Shown one piece after another: positions 8,255-16,231 of a DNA stretch of 40,899 bases. Source of the DNA: Lacticaseibacillus chiayiensis (GTDB taxonomy: Bacteria > Bacillota > Bacilli > Lactobacillales > Lactobacillaceae). The translations under genes and the position numbers were made by a program. Position 1 is the first letter of the stretch. The number at the start of each line of letters is the position of its first letter. The DNA is taken from positions 1 through 40,899 of the forward strand of contig NZ_MSSM01000029.1 in NCBI RefSeq assembly GCF_004123795.1, given 5' to 3'. The notes below the pieces were generated by a model. That model was not told where the DNA came from, did not search any database, and saw only the letters and a program-made list of their open reading frames with translations.

Positions 8255-10055
8255 CGTATGCCCTCAATGCGTGGATAAGTGTCTGATTTTCTGCGTCCGT
8301 TTTAACCGCAAGCCTTACATACTCGCCCTCGATGCCAGGTTTTGTCCCTAAATCTTTGATTAAAATATTGGCCGACTCAAGAAGGTAAGAAGAAAGATCC
8401 TGACTGGTCACACCGACGAGCTGCACCATGAAAAAGTTGGCCTGTGACGGCAGAACTGTCATGTACGGAATCGTTTCAAGGGCTCGGAAAAACCGCTTAC
8501 GAACCTTGTAAAAAACAACTAGCCCTTCATTGTAAGCCAATTGATAGCTGCTAACCTTTTGAAGAAAGAACTGACCAAAAGCATTGATATTCCAAATAGG
8601 CAATACCCGCTTGATTTGAGCCACTAATGCCTCATGGCCGCTTGCCAGCACTCCTAATCGAACGCCAGGAACACCATACGATTTTGAGATACTTTTAATG
8701 ACAATTAGATTCGGAAACCCTTTCAATAAATCTTCGTTAAGTAACGATGGATGACGTTCAGCATCCACAAAATCAATGAAGGACTCATCAACGATCACGC
8801 GAATGTTAAGCTTCTGTGCCCATTTGCAAATCGCAAGTACTTCCTTTTTTTGTAAATAATTGCCGCTCGGATTGTCAGGGTTGATAAGAACCAAGCAGTT
8901 GACAGGATGCTTGGAAAAATAATGGATCACGTCTCTCCCCGTATAATGAAAACCCATTTGTTGGGTTATCATCGTCTCAATTTGGGTTCCAGCGACGCGA
9001 TTGGGGTATTCTTCAAAAGTCGGTCGAATGACGCCAATTTTGCCGGGAATTAGTTTTAAAGCCGCCTGAATCAACTCGGAGGCGCCGTTACCTACGACGA
9101 TTCTTTTTGGCACTAAATCAAAGGCCTCAGCGGCTAATTCTGAATTAACCGTCATCCCTGAAGGATAAGCCGTTAACAAGCTTGGCAATTCAGTTTGAAA
9201 CTGCTGAACCAGTTTTTCTGGTGGAAAAAAGGGATTCACTAGGTAGGCATAGTCTTTGATATCAGGAAAACGCCAGTAACCACCATATTGTCGGCTAAGT
9301 CGTTTCATCTTTTCAGTTGGGTTTGAATTCAACCGAATTTCCGCAAGCCGCAATTCTTGAAGCGTGTCAACTTCGTCCCAATCTTTCGCATCAACCACGA
9401 CTGCCCGCAAAAGTCCCTTCTTTAAAGCTACTAAAGCACCAAATACCGTTTCGTAATAGTCATTACCACCAAAGCTTCTGATTTGTTGGCGTACATATGG
9501 CAAAAAATAATGACGATTAAAATGGCAGCTAAGCTTGTAAATATTGACAGTCTTAAAATAATCACTTGCCAAAGCCTCTTGTTGGTCATCGCGACTAACA
9601 AATGCCGTAATCTGATAATCATCATCAAACGTGACAACAGTTCCGTCCATCCAGTTGTCCAAAGAACTGACGATGGCGGCATCGGTCGGCGCATCGCGAA
9701 TGACATCCATGAGTTCATCGCGAATAATGACATCAGATTCGACCAGCAACGTTTCGTCTTCTTCTAAAACAGAACTTGCTTTTGCAACCGACACAATATT
9801 GTTTGACGTTGCGAACTGATCATTTATCAAGATCGTAATGGGAACCCGCGACTCAATGGATTTTAGATACTTCGTCAGGACTTCTTCTTTGTAGCCGGCC
9901 ACAATGACAATACGCTTCAGGTCAAGTTGGTTCAGCTGTCGAATCATCCGTCCGATCAACGTCTCCCCGTTAAAAGACAACATGCATTTTGGCTTGTGCT
10001 TTGTTGCCTGCTTAAATCGGCTACCTTTACCTGCTGCCAGTATGACTGCTTGCAT
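8235..10055 (-). CDS. Bifunctional LicC-like cytidylyltransferase / CobD-like PLP enzyme
   Basis: A 606-residue fusion. Residues 1-240 are a nucleotidyltransferase like CTP:phosphocholine cytidylyltransferase (LicC). They show AVILAAGKGSRF at the start, KHKPKCML (about 19-26), a VESD metal site (about 105-108), NDQFATSNN, and WDEVDTLQEL near 226-235. Residues about 255-606 are a fold-type I PLP enzyme closest to CobD/HisC. They show GNGASEL, NPDNPSGN, VDESFIDF, the Schiff-base lysine in SISKSYGVPGVRLG (K458), and the carboxylate arginine in YVRLAVKT. DESFIDF and the PG-YVR-A tail match CobD (threonine-phosphate decarboxylase) better than HisC. I infer that it decarboxylates a phospho-amino acid such as phosphoserine and couples the product to CMP. 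The start is the ATG at 10055, with GGTGGAG 6 nt upstream; an in-frame GTG at 10067 lies within that site and is rejected. It is the first gene of a four-gene minus-strand block. Confidence 0.85.
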   Translation of the reverse strand: MQAVILAAGKGSRFKQATKHKPKCMLSFNGETLIGRMIRQLNQLDLKRIVIVAGYKEEVLTKYLKSIESRVPITILINDQFATSNNIVSVAKASSVLEEDETLLVESDVIIRDELMDVIRDAPTDAAIVSSLDNWMDGTVVTFDDDYQITAFVSRDDQQEALASDYFKTVNIYKLSCHFNRHYFLPYVRQQIRSFGGNDYYETVFGALVALKKGLLRAVVVDAKDWDEVDTLQELRLAEIRLNSNPTEKMKRLSRQYGGYWRFPDIKDYAYLVNPFFPPEKLVQQFQTELPSLLTAYPSGMTVNSELAAEAFDLVPKRIVVGNGASELIQAALKLIPGKIGVIRPTFEEYPNRVAGTQIETMITQQMGFHYTGRDVIHYFSKHPVNCLVLINPDNPSGNYLQKKEVLAICKWAQKLNIRVIVDESFIDFVDAERHPSLLNEDLLKGFPNLIVIKSISKSYGVPGVRLGVLASGHEALVAQIKRVLPIWNINAFGQFFLQKVSSYQLAYNEGLVVFYKVRKRFFRALETIPYMTVLPSQANFFMVQLVGVTSQDLSSYLLESANILIKDLGTKPGIEGEYVRLAVKTDAENQTLIHALRAYDGNTTF

Positions 10056-10310
10056 CTTATTCTCCACCCTACCCGAATGTTATTGACAAAAATATTTATA
10101 AATAAGCATAACACCAATGACATAATTCATAAATAGTCGCCAAAACCCTGAATCAACCTTTAGGCATTTTTTGCGGTAAATTTTCTGAGACGAGTTATCA
10201 ATTATGTGTGATATGCTCTCCAAAGCAATTCAATGCTTTGAGGTTAAGAAACATGTACCTTTTTACTTATGTTAAAATAAATCCATTAAAGCATGAAGGT
10301 GGTTCGATCT

Positions 10311-11423
10311 TTGAAGATTTTGGTTGTTGGTGCAGGCTTGTTTGGTGCTGTCTGTGCCCATGAACTTGCAAAAAAGGGACACCATATCACAGTTATCGAA
10401 AAGCGAGATCATGTTGCCGGCAACGTTTATACTCGCGACATTGCCGGTATTCAAGTACACGAATATGGTGCGCACATTTTCCATACATCAAATCCCGTAG
10501 TATGGGACTACGTGCGGCAATTTGCGCACTTCAATCGTTTTACTAACCAAGTAATTGCAAACTATCGCAATACTTTATACAATCTACCCTTCAATATGAA
10601 TACTTTTTATCAAATGTGGGGAACCACCACACCTAAAGCTGCAGAAGCCAAGATCAATTCACAACGCAGCCGCCTACACGAAAAGAACCCTTCAAATTTG
10701 GAAGAACAAGCCATCTCACTTGTGGGCACGGATATCTACCACAAACTAATTGAAGGATACACTACCAAGCAATGGGGACGCGCGCCCAAAGACCTACCCG
10801 CCTTTATTATCCGCCGCTTACCTGTTCGTATGACTTTTGACAACAATTATTTCAATGACCGCTACCAAGGTATTCCTGTTGGTGGTTATACCCAGATAGT
10901 CGAAAAAATGCTGGATGTGTCTCATATCACAACGCATCTTAAAACAAACTTCTTTTCGGCCAAGGAGGACTTTCTGCAACATTATGACCACATCATTTTT
11001 ACCGGTTTAATTGACAAGTTCTTTGATTACCGGTTCGGCGAATTGGCATATCGATCATTGCGTTTTGATACAAAGCTACTTGATGTACCAAACTTCCAAG
11101 GTAACGCTGTTATGAATTACACAGATGCATCCGTTCCTTTTACGCGCATCATCGAGCACAAATGGTTTGAATTTGGTCATGGCAACCCAAATCAAACTGT
11201 CATTACTCATGAATATCCACAACCTTGGAGTCGCGATGTTGAACCTTATTATCCTGTTAACGATATAACTAACAACCACCTGTTCTCACGTTACCGTCAA
11301 TATGCCGAGCAATCAGTTCCAAACGTCACTTTTGGAGGACGGCTTGGTCTTTATCGCTACTATAACATGGATCAAGTCATCGCTGCCGCCCTGCAGTTTG
11401 TTACTAAGAGTCCTCTTTTTTAA
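10311..11423 (+). CDS. glf: UDP-galactopyranose mutase
   Basis: A flavoenzyme that interconverts UDP-galactopyranose and UDP-galactofuranose, the donor for galactofuranosyl transfer. The dinucleotide fold KILVVGAGLFGAV is at the N-terminus. Typical UGM segments follow: HEYGAHIFHT, NLPFNMNTFYQMWG, TKQWGRAP, GLYRYYNMDQV near the end. The product is about 370 residues, normal for the family. I prefer the TTG start at 10311, preceded by AGGTGG with an 8-nt gap; the ATG at 10293 would place that site inside the gene and has none of its own. It is the only plus-strand gene inside the minus-strand glycosylation block, and it converges on the shortened gtfB across a shared terminator. Its presence suggests that some of the nearby Gtf3-like transferases use UDP-galactofuranose. 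Confidence 0.93.
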   Translation: MKILVVGAGLFGAVCAHELAKKGHHITVIEKRDHVAGNVYTRDIAGIQVHEYGAHIFHTSNPVVWDYVRQFAHFNRFTNQVIANYRNTLYNLPFNMNTFYQMWGTTTPKAAEAKINSQRSRLHEKNPSNLEEQAISLVGTDIYHKLIEGYTTKQWGRAPKDLPAFIIRRLPVRMTFDNNYFNDRYQGIPVGGYTQIVEKMLDVSHITTHLKTNFFSAKEDFLQHYDHIIFTGLIDKFFDYRFGELAYRSLRFDTKLLDVPNFQGNAVMNYTDASVPFTRIIEHKWFEFGHGNPNQTVITHEYPQPWSRDVEPYYPVNDITNNHLFSRYRQYAEQSVPNVTFGGRLGLYRYYNMDQVIAAALQFVTKSPLF

Positions 11424-11457
11424 TGAGGTTGCTGCGTTTCTCTAAGAAATCTATGAC

Positions 11458-11503
11458 AAAAGGCGTCTGTGTACAGTTAACAAAATGCATACAAACGCCT
11501 TTT
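11458..11503. terminator. Bidirectional terminator between glf and gtfB
   Basis: aaaaggcgt (11458-11466) and acgcctttt (11495-11503) pair, and the imperfect stem extends inward. A/T runs on both sides suit termination of both convergent genes. Confidence 0.75.
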
Positions 11504-11534
11504 ATCTTGACTGATTAATGCCCATTAAATGACA

Positions 11535-12383
11535 CTAACCAATTCTGATCTTATTCATAGGCACATTAGCTTCACCAATTTTTTGGAAAGCCGCCAGCGG
11601 CATCCGTACCTCCTGAACATATGGAATATCGTTCTTCAAGATTGCCTCAAGGTTGCCTCGCAAAACATGATTGTCATCAAAGGGGTTTTCAACTAACTGT
11701 AAAACGTTATGTGAGCGGGTCTTGACAAGTGAATCTAATTCGACCCCCATGTAATTGAAAGTCACCGTATCATTGGGATGCACCCTTTTAGCCATCTGGT
11801 CTTGAATAAACTCCCCTAAGTTAGCATAGTGCGTGTTCACTTCATGACTGATCGGATCTTCAATGGTAATGTAGTTAATCGCGTTATCGTAGTAATAGTA
11901 TCTTAACACCGGACGCTGCTGCATGTCATAGAAGACAATTTCTTGAATCTCGTTGTTGTAATAAAAAATATTACTGAAGACACTACCGTCAGCAGCATAC
12001 TCTTCGATATAATCCAAGCTACCATCGAGGTTGGTGTAACGAATATCCTGTGCCGCTCGCCGCGAATCCGGAAACAAAAATTCACGGCCAATACTGTCAC
12101 CTTCATGTAAAATCGAAATACTGCCATTTTCATTCATATCAACCTTAGCAGAATAAGGCACGCGAACTTTGTTGAAAAATCTGTATTCTTTAGGGTGATA
12201 TGTGCGCTTTGTCAGTAAGTCAACGAGGTTAATACCTTTTAAACCCTCCTTTGCTAAAACCTTTCCGTAGTCTGGTTCAGCCGTTAGCGTCAAGAGTGTG
12301 GCATGGTCGCGCGCTATTCTTTTTTTGATATCCGGCCAAACGGGGGACGTCAAATCAACTGTGTTCAACAACTCATAATGCAT
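11535..12383 (-). CDS. gtfB: GtfB-like glycosyltransferase chaperone, apparently C-terminally truncated
   Basis: GtfB is the partner of GtfA in the GlcNAc transferase that starts O-glycans on SRR adhesins. It binds the acceptor through a beta-rich domain and has a GT-B-like fold. The 282 residues here contain the beta-rich add-on domain (repeated aromatic strands such as YIEEY and YYYYDNAINYITIEDP, about 110-185). A beginning of the second Rossmann-like part follows (VTFNYMGVELDSL, about 209-221; DDNHVLRGNLEAIL, about 237-250). Streptococcal GtfB proteins are about 440 residues, so some 150 C-terminal residues seem missing. The frame stops at 11535, and only 111 nt separate it from the end of convergent glf, so the missing part is not present next door. 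It overlaps gtfA by 11 nt. Either this is a lineage-specific short chaperone, or the 3' end was replaced when glf arrived. Confidence 0.75.
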   Translation of the reverse strand: MHYELLNTVDLTSPVWPDIKKRIARDHATLLTLTAEPDYGKVLAKEGLKGINLVDLLTKRTYHPKEYRFFNKVRVPYSAKVDMNENGSISILHEGDSIGREFLFPDSRRAAQDIRYTNLDGSLDYIEEYAADGSVFSNIFYYNNEIQEIVFYDMQQRPVLRYYYYDNAINYITIEDPISHEVNTHYANLGEFIQDQMAKRVHPNDTVTFNYMGVELDSLVKTRSHNVLQLVENPFDDNHVLRGNLEAILKNDIPYVQEVRMPLAAFQKIGEANVPMNKIRIG

Positions 12384-13821
12384 CGATCAATTTCCTCCAT
12401 TTTCCAGCTATAACGTGATCCTGAAATGACGCAACCGAGATCTGCGTGTTCTTTTGAAGTTGCGCGTAGTCTGACTTCATAAGCCGCTCAATTCCTCGCA
12501 TTAGTTGCTCAACGTCAAATTCATCATCTTCACGTTTGAAATCCTGCAGAAAGCCATTCTGGCCATCCTTGACTAACTCCAAGGCACCAAACCGTGCTTT
12601 AAAGGTCACAATTGGCAGTCCAGCATTCAAAGCCTCGATGTAGGTTAGACCAAAACCTTCGGAAAATGAGGCAGAAATAAACACGTCATATTGCGGATAT
12701 ACGTCCGCTAAATCATCGGATAAACCTTTAAGAACCACATAATCCTGCGCGTTTTCTTGTTCGATAGCCTTTTTAATCTTGACATCTTCACTGCCTTGAC
12801 CATAAATGTCAAAACGAACATCATGACCTTGATTATGTAACTTCGCAACAGCATGGACGATCAGATCAATATGCTTTTCTGATGCTAAACGCGATGCTGT
12901 CATCAATCGAATCGGTTCTTTCAACTCACGTGGGGTTATTTTCGCAGGCTCATCAGAAACGCCACCAACCGGAATGGTTACAAACCGCTGACCATCATTA
13001 GGAAAGTCAATCAACATGTCCTTACGTTGCAGTTCAGTTGCAACCACAACCCGATCGAAAGCGGACAAGTGATCAAACAAGAATTCATAGTGATTGTTCC
13101 ATAGAGGATTTTTTGGATCATCCCTGTCGGATAACTGATCAGCATGGATCATATAAATTAATTTTGATTCAGGAAGTCGATAATTCATTAAAGCCTGGTC
13201 TGTGTTTTCACCACGATCAATAATGAAATGACTGGGAGCACCATACGCCGCATCAAGTTGCGCAAAGAAGTAACGATAAAGCAAAAGCGCATTGCGAAAA
13301 AATAAGTGCTTTCCTCTTTGATCGTACAAGTGGATATTGGCAATAATTCTTCCACGATTCTCATCGTCAATGATCTCGTACATCACACGTCTTTTACCAC
13401 TGGCAACGTCGAACAACTCGACACGACCGCTGCCAACCATCAAAACCTTATTTTCAGGATGATGTATATCCGGATACTTAACGTAATGTTCAACTACCAT
13501 CATGCCGGAATCAGTCATATATTCCCGCTTGCGATGCGTGTTCGTACCGTCGATAACCAGCTTATCTTCTGGCGGCGTCATTCGCTTTTCGAGTCCATTT
13601 TTAAGGTAATCATCACCTAAGACAAGATACTCCCAGAGATCGATGACTTGGTCGTCGCGCAAATGCCAGCGATCCATCGCAGGGTGCAGCTCGCGAATCA
13701 GATCTAGAAACACTAATCGGTAAGGTATCCCAACCTGATCAAAGCGCTTTGCCCGATAAAATTCTGCATGTTCGACACCAGAGTTTCCCATGCCCATAGC
13801 CGCATTGATAAAAAAATTCAT
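12373..13821 (-). CDS. gtfA: Accessory Sec glycosyltransferase GtfA
   Basis: The catalytic subunit that transfers GlcNAc from UDP-GlcNAc to Ser/Thr of the adhesin in the cytoplasm. It has 482 residues (the family is about 500). The N-terminal MNFFINAAMGMGNSGVEHA is the GtfA acceptor-side loop. A beta-rich insertion (about 80-175) forms the GtfB-binding domain. The donor-side domain has SRLASEKH (310-317) and the EX7E motif SEGFGLTYIEAL, with E388 and E396 in the expected places. The family key residues visible to me are present, so the enzyme should be active, provided the short GtfB next to it still works. The adhesin's 46-residue Ser/Thr repeats are the expected substrate. It starts 58 nt after asp3. 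Confidence 0.93.
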   Translation of the reverse strand: MNFFINAAMGMGNSGVEHAEFYRAKRFDQVGIPYRLVFLDLIRELHPAMDRWHLRDDQVIDLWEYLVLGDDYLKNGLEKRMTPPEDKLVIDGTNTHRKREYMTDSGMMVVEHYVKYPDIHHPENKVLMVGSGRVELFDVASGKRRVMYEIIDDENRGRIIANIHLYDQRGKHLFFRNALLLYRYFFAQLDAAYGAPSHFIIDRGENTDQALMNYRLPESKLIYMIHADQLSDRDDPKNPLWNNHYEFLFDHLSAFDRVVVATELQRKDMLIDFPNDGQRFVTIPVGGVSDEPAKITPRELKEPIRLMTASRLASEKHIDLIVHAVAKLHNQGHDVRFDIYGQGSEDVKIKKAIEQENAQDYVVLKGLSDDLADVYPQYDVFISASFSEGFGLTYIEALNAGLPIVTFKARFGALELVKDGQNGFLQDFKREDDEFDVEQLMRGIERLMKSDYAQLQKNTQISVASFQDHVIAGKWRKLIDAL

Positions 13822-13879
13822 ACTGAGTTCTCACTTTCCTTGGTTTTTAACACCATGACGCTTTATTTAATTAATACCT

Positions 13880-14641
13880 TTATTTTTCACCTTGAAAGAC
13901 GTTTTGGCAAATGCTTCTTGCCAAAACCACTTCATGGGTCGTCATGCGCCAATTGAATGGTTCATCAAATGACTGGCGATCGCGTAAGGCTTTATACGCC
14001 TGCTCAGCAATCGAGTGGATTTCTTCTTCATCATTCAGCCTGTCAGCCGGGATTCGCAAATAATACTGATCTGCCATTTCACTAAGCTCAAAAGTCTCAT
14101 TCGGTACTCGTTGCCGCAAGACGACCATTTCCTTACCAGCAGATTTTGTATCATCATGAACGTGAAGTAAGCGGTTAGTCACTGGTTCGGCGATTTTTAT
14201 CGCTTGCATCACAGCAGCCGGTGCCAGATAACACGAAAAAAAACGAATTTTTTTATTATTGATATTCAGTAACTCAAGCCGATAATTATTTGCGTCCTCC
14301 GGCATTGTGAACTCACCATCTAAGTGTTGGCCATAATACTGCGCAATGATGTGGTCGCCATCACCCATGAAGCGGAGGTTCACAGTTACCGATCTATCGG
14401 GAACGACTGTTGCTTCAACATGATACGCATACTTCTGCCCCCGCTTAAGCAAGGGAATTTGGACATGTGGCTTGCGATCGGCTTTCATAGGTAGATTTTC
14501 CCAATAATGCATCGCTGTCCCCGGAGCTTGCAGGGGGTTCACAAAACCGACAGACCCATCATGGTGATATTCGATTTTTGACCCATAGGTATAACTTGCT
14601 GAAGGCGTACGTTCCCAATGAAGCATTGTCAAATTAGCCAT
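13880..14641 (-). CDS. asp3: Accessory Sec system protein Asp3
   Basis: A 253-residue soluble protein, homologous in layout to Asp3, a carbohydrate-binding-like beta-sandwich scaffold that binds Asp1 and Asp2 and is needed for export of the glycosylated adhesin. Asp3-type segments visible are SYTYGSKIEYHHDGSVGF near the start, FRNP-like MHYWENLPMK, and FFSCYLAPAAV in the middle. It has an extra C-terminal helical part (about 200-253). The product is longer than the roughly 150-residue streptococcal Asp3, but lactobacillal forms are often longer. It sits 21 nt after asp2 and before gtfA in the same transcript. Confidence 0.82.
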   Translation of the reverse strand: MANLTMLHWERTPSASYTYGSKIEYHHDGSVGFVNPLQAPGTAMHYWENLPMKADRKPHVQIPLLKRGQKYAYHVEATVVPDRSVTVNLRFMGDGDHIIAQYYGQHLDGEFTMPEDANNYRLELLNINNKKIRFFSCYLAPAAVMQAIKIAEPVTNRLLHVHDDTKSAGKEMVVLRQRVPNETFELSEMADQYYLRIPADRLNDEEEIHSIAEQAYKALRDRQSFDEPFNWRMTTHEVVLARSICQNVFQGEK

Positions 14642-14662
14642 CTATTCTCCTCGCTAACAAAC

Positions 14663-16231
14663 TCAATCAACGTTTCTTCCATACTGCTGGTGAAGCAAAT
14701 GTCGAAATTGCATCACAAACCAGTTAACAATCCCATTTGTATCATCATTATGGCGCCCAACCAAACCTTTTGATAGGATTCGCGCCATTGGTTCCGCCTT
14801 TTTAAGATACTGTCGAACCTGTTGAAAAGCATGCGGATCATAATCATCATTCATCATATAAGCAAAAGCAAAGGTCGTATGACTAAAATCCGCTTTCTTA
14901 AAGACACGCCAGAATTGTTCATTTAATTTATCGGCTCGCGACAAGTCTCCTTCATAAAACAGTAACATATCAAGGCTCGTGGCAAAATCACCTGGTCGTG
15001 TCAAGTGGGTTCCTTTGGCAATGGTTCCCACGTTGACTAGTGGCTTGCCGACAACAATCGCAGATGGTGCGAGCCTTGCACCGTAATAAAGCGCCCCAAA
15101 CGTGCCCATAGACAAACCGGAAAGGATAAGCTCATTGGGTTTAAAATGTAGCCGTTTCAATGTTTCTCGGATAGCTGCCATGACCTGTTGCTGCAATGCT
15201 TCACTCCCGAGATAAAAAGCGCCACCTTCCAAGCGAGAATCGGCAATCAACAAGAATGGCCCGTGAAACATCCGCATCATATAATTTCCTTCAAAACCTT
15301 CCGCAGAACGATATCCCGAAAAATAAACATTGAGCGGCGGCTTTAAATCGCCCGCATCAAAATAAATGGCCAGTTCAGTATTCATGCCGGCAGGTTCGAT
15401 TAAACGCCGATCATTTAGTAAAAATTCACCGTAAGGGCCGCGTGATCGGCGCACATGAAACTGACCGATATGAAAGGTGCCCGATCCACTGGCAAAAACA
15501 GTTAGCTGCATGTTGCAGCCCTTTTCGCCACCCTCGACTTTGAACTCCTGCCTGAGTTCGTCGTCAACTTTTTCGTCAGATCGTACAAATTCATTGGTTT
15601 CAAGATCATATTGCGTGACAACTGCCTTCAAATGAACACTTGGATCCAAGAGTTCAAATTCGACCAATACCGTATCTAACATGTGTGCCGGCACCCATTG
15701 GGCAACGTTTGGATAAGCTGCCAAGTGCCACTGATGATCAAGATTAACCTTGAATTCGTGATAAGATTGGCCTTGCTGACGAATACTCCCTTCAAAACCG
15801 GGCGCAATTGTAAACCAGCTTGGCGGCATGCGATAACCAGCCTGATTACCAAAAAAGTACTTATTAATGGTCGTCGCCAGTGCATCAACATCACTAAAAT
15901 CAAGCTGATGAGCACCTTTTAGCTGCATGATTTTTTGACAATCAGGCGCCATTTCAACTGCCTGATCATATAAAATCTGGTTAGCCGGTAACGCGGTTAA
16001 AATCTCTGGCCGATTACACCATGGCGATGTCTGGTCAATTAGAAACAAGGCATCCTGATAGTATGAGTTTAAGCGGTTTAATTTAAACAGCGCATGCTCC
16101 TTAACCGGAGGCGTGTCGGCGTCATTGATCCAAATATATTCAAACTCGTCCACTAACAACGTTTCCAGCGGTAACGCGTTTTCTCCAACCTGAATAACTT
16201 TCTTTGTATTGCGCTTTTTAGCTTTCACCAA
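14663..16231 (-). CDS. asp2: Accessory Sec system protein Asp2 (glycan O-acetyltransferase)
   Basis: Asp2 has two roles in streptococci: it acetylates GlcNAc residues of the adhesin, and it is needed for export. The 522-residue product has an N-terminal domain, a beta-sandwich region (about 140-265) and a C-terminal alpha/beta-hydrolase-like domain. The nucleophile elbow is GLSMG with S374. NDDYD (D463 or D465) and H494 fall at the spacing of the S. gordonii triad (S362, D452, H482), so acetyltransferase activity is likely kept. The start is TTG at 16231 or GTG at 16228, both inside the end of asp1; an AGAGGT site lies about 10 nt upstream. The overlap suggests coupling to asp1. Confidence 0.9.
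   Translation of the reverse strand: MVKAKKRNTKKVIQVGENALPLETLLVDEFEYIWINDADTPPVKEHALFKLNRLNSYYQDALFLIDQTSPWCNRPEILTALPANQILYDQAVEMAPDCQKIMQLKGAHQLDFSDVDALATTINKYFFGNQAGYRMPPSWFTIAPGFEGSIRQQGQSYHEFKVNLDHQWHLAAYPNVAQWVPAHMLDTVLVEFELLDPSVHLKAVVTQYDLETNEFVRSDEKVDDELRQEFKVEGGEKGCNMQLTVFASGSGTFHIGQFHVRRSRGPYGEFLLNDRRLIEPAGMNTELAIYFDAGDLKPPLNVYFSGYRSAEGFEGNYMMRMFHGPFLLIADSRLEGGAFYLGSEALQQQVMAAIRETLKRLHFKPNELILSGLSMGTFGALYYGARLAPSAIVVGKPLVNVGTIAKGTHLTRPGDFATSLDMLLFYEGDLSRADKLNEQFWRVFKKADFSHTTFAFAYMMNDDYDPHAFQQVRQYLKKAEPMARILSKGLVGRHNDDTNGIVNWFVMQFRHLLHQQYGRNVD

Noticed and set aside
10056-10067. GTG start of the LicC-CobD fusion gene at 10067
   Set aside because: The GTG is part of the GGTGGAG ribosome site that serves the ATG at 10055.
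10293-10310. ATG at 10293 as the start of glf
   Set aside because: It has no ribosome site, and the AGGTGG site lies downstream of it, just before the TTG at 10311, where UGM homology begins.
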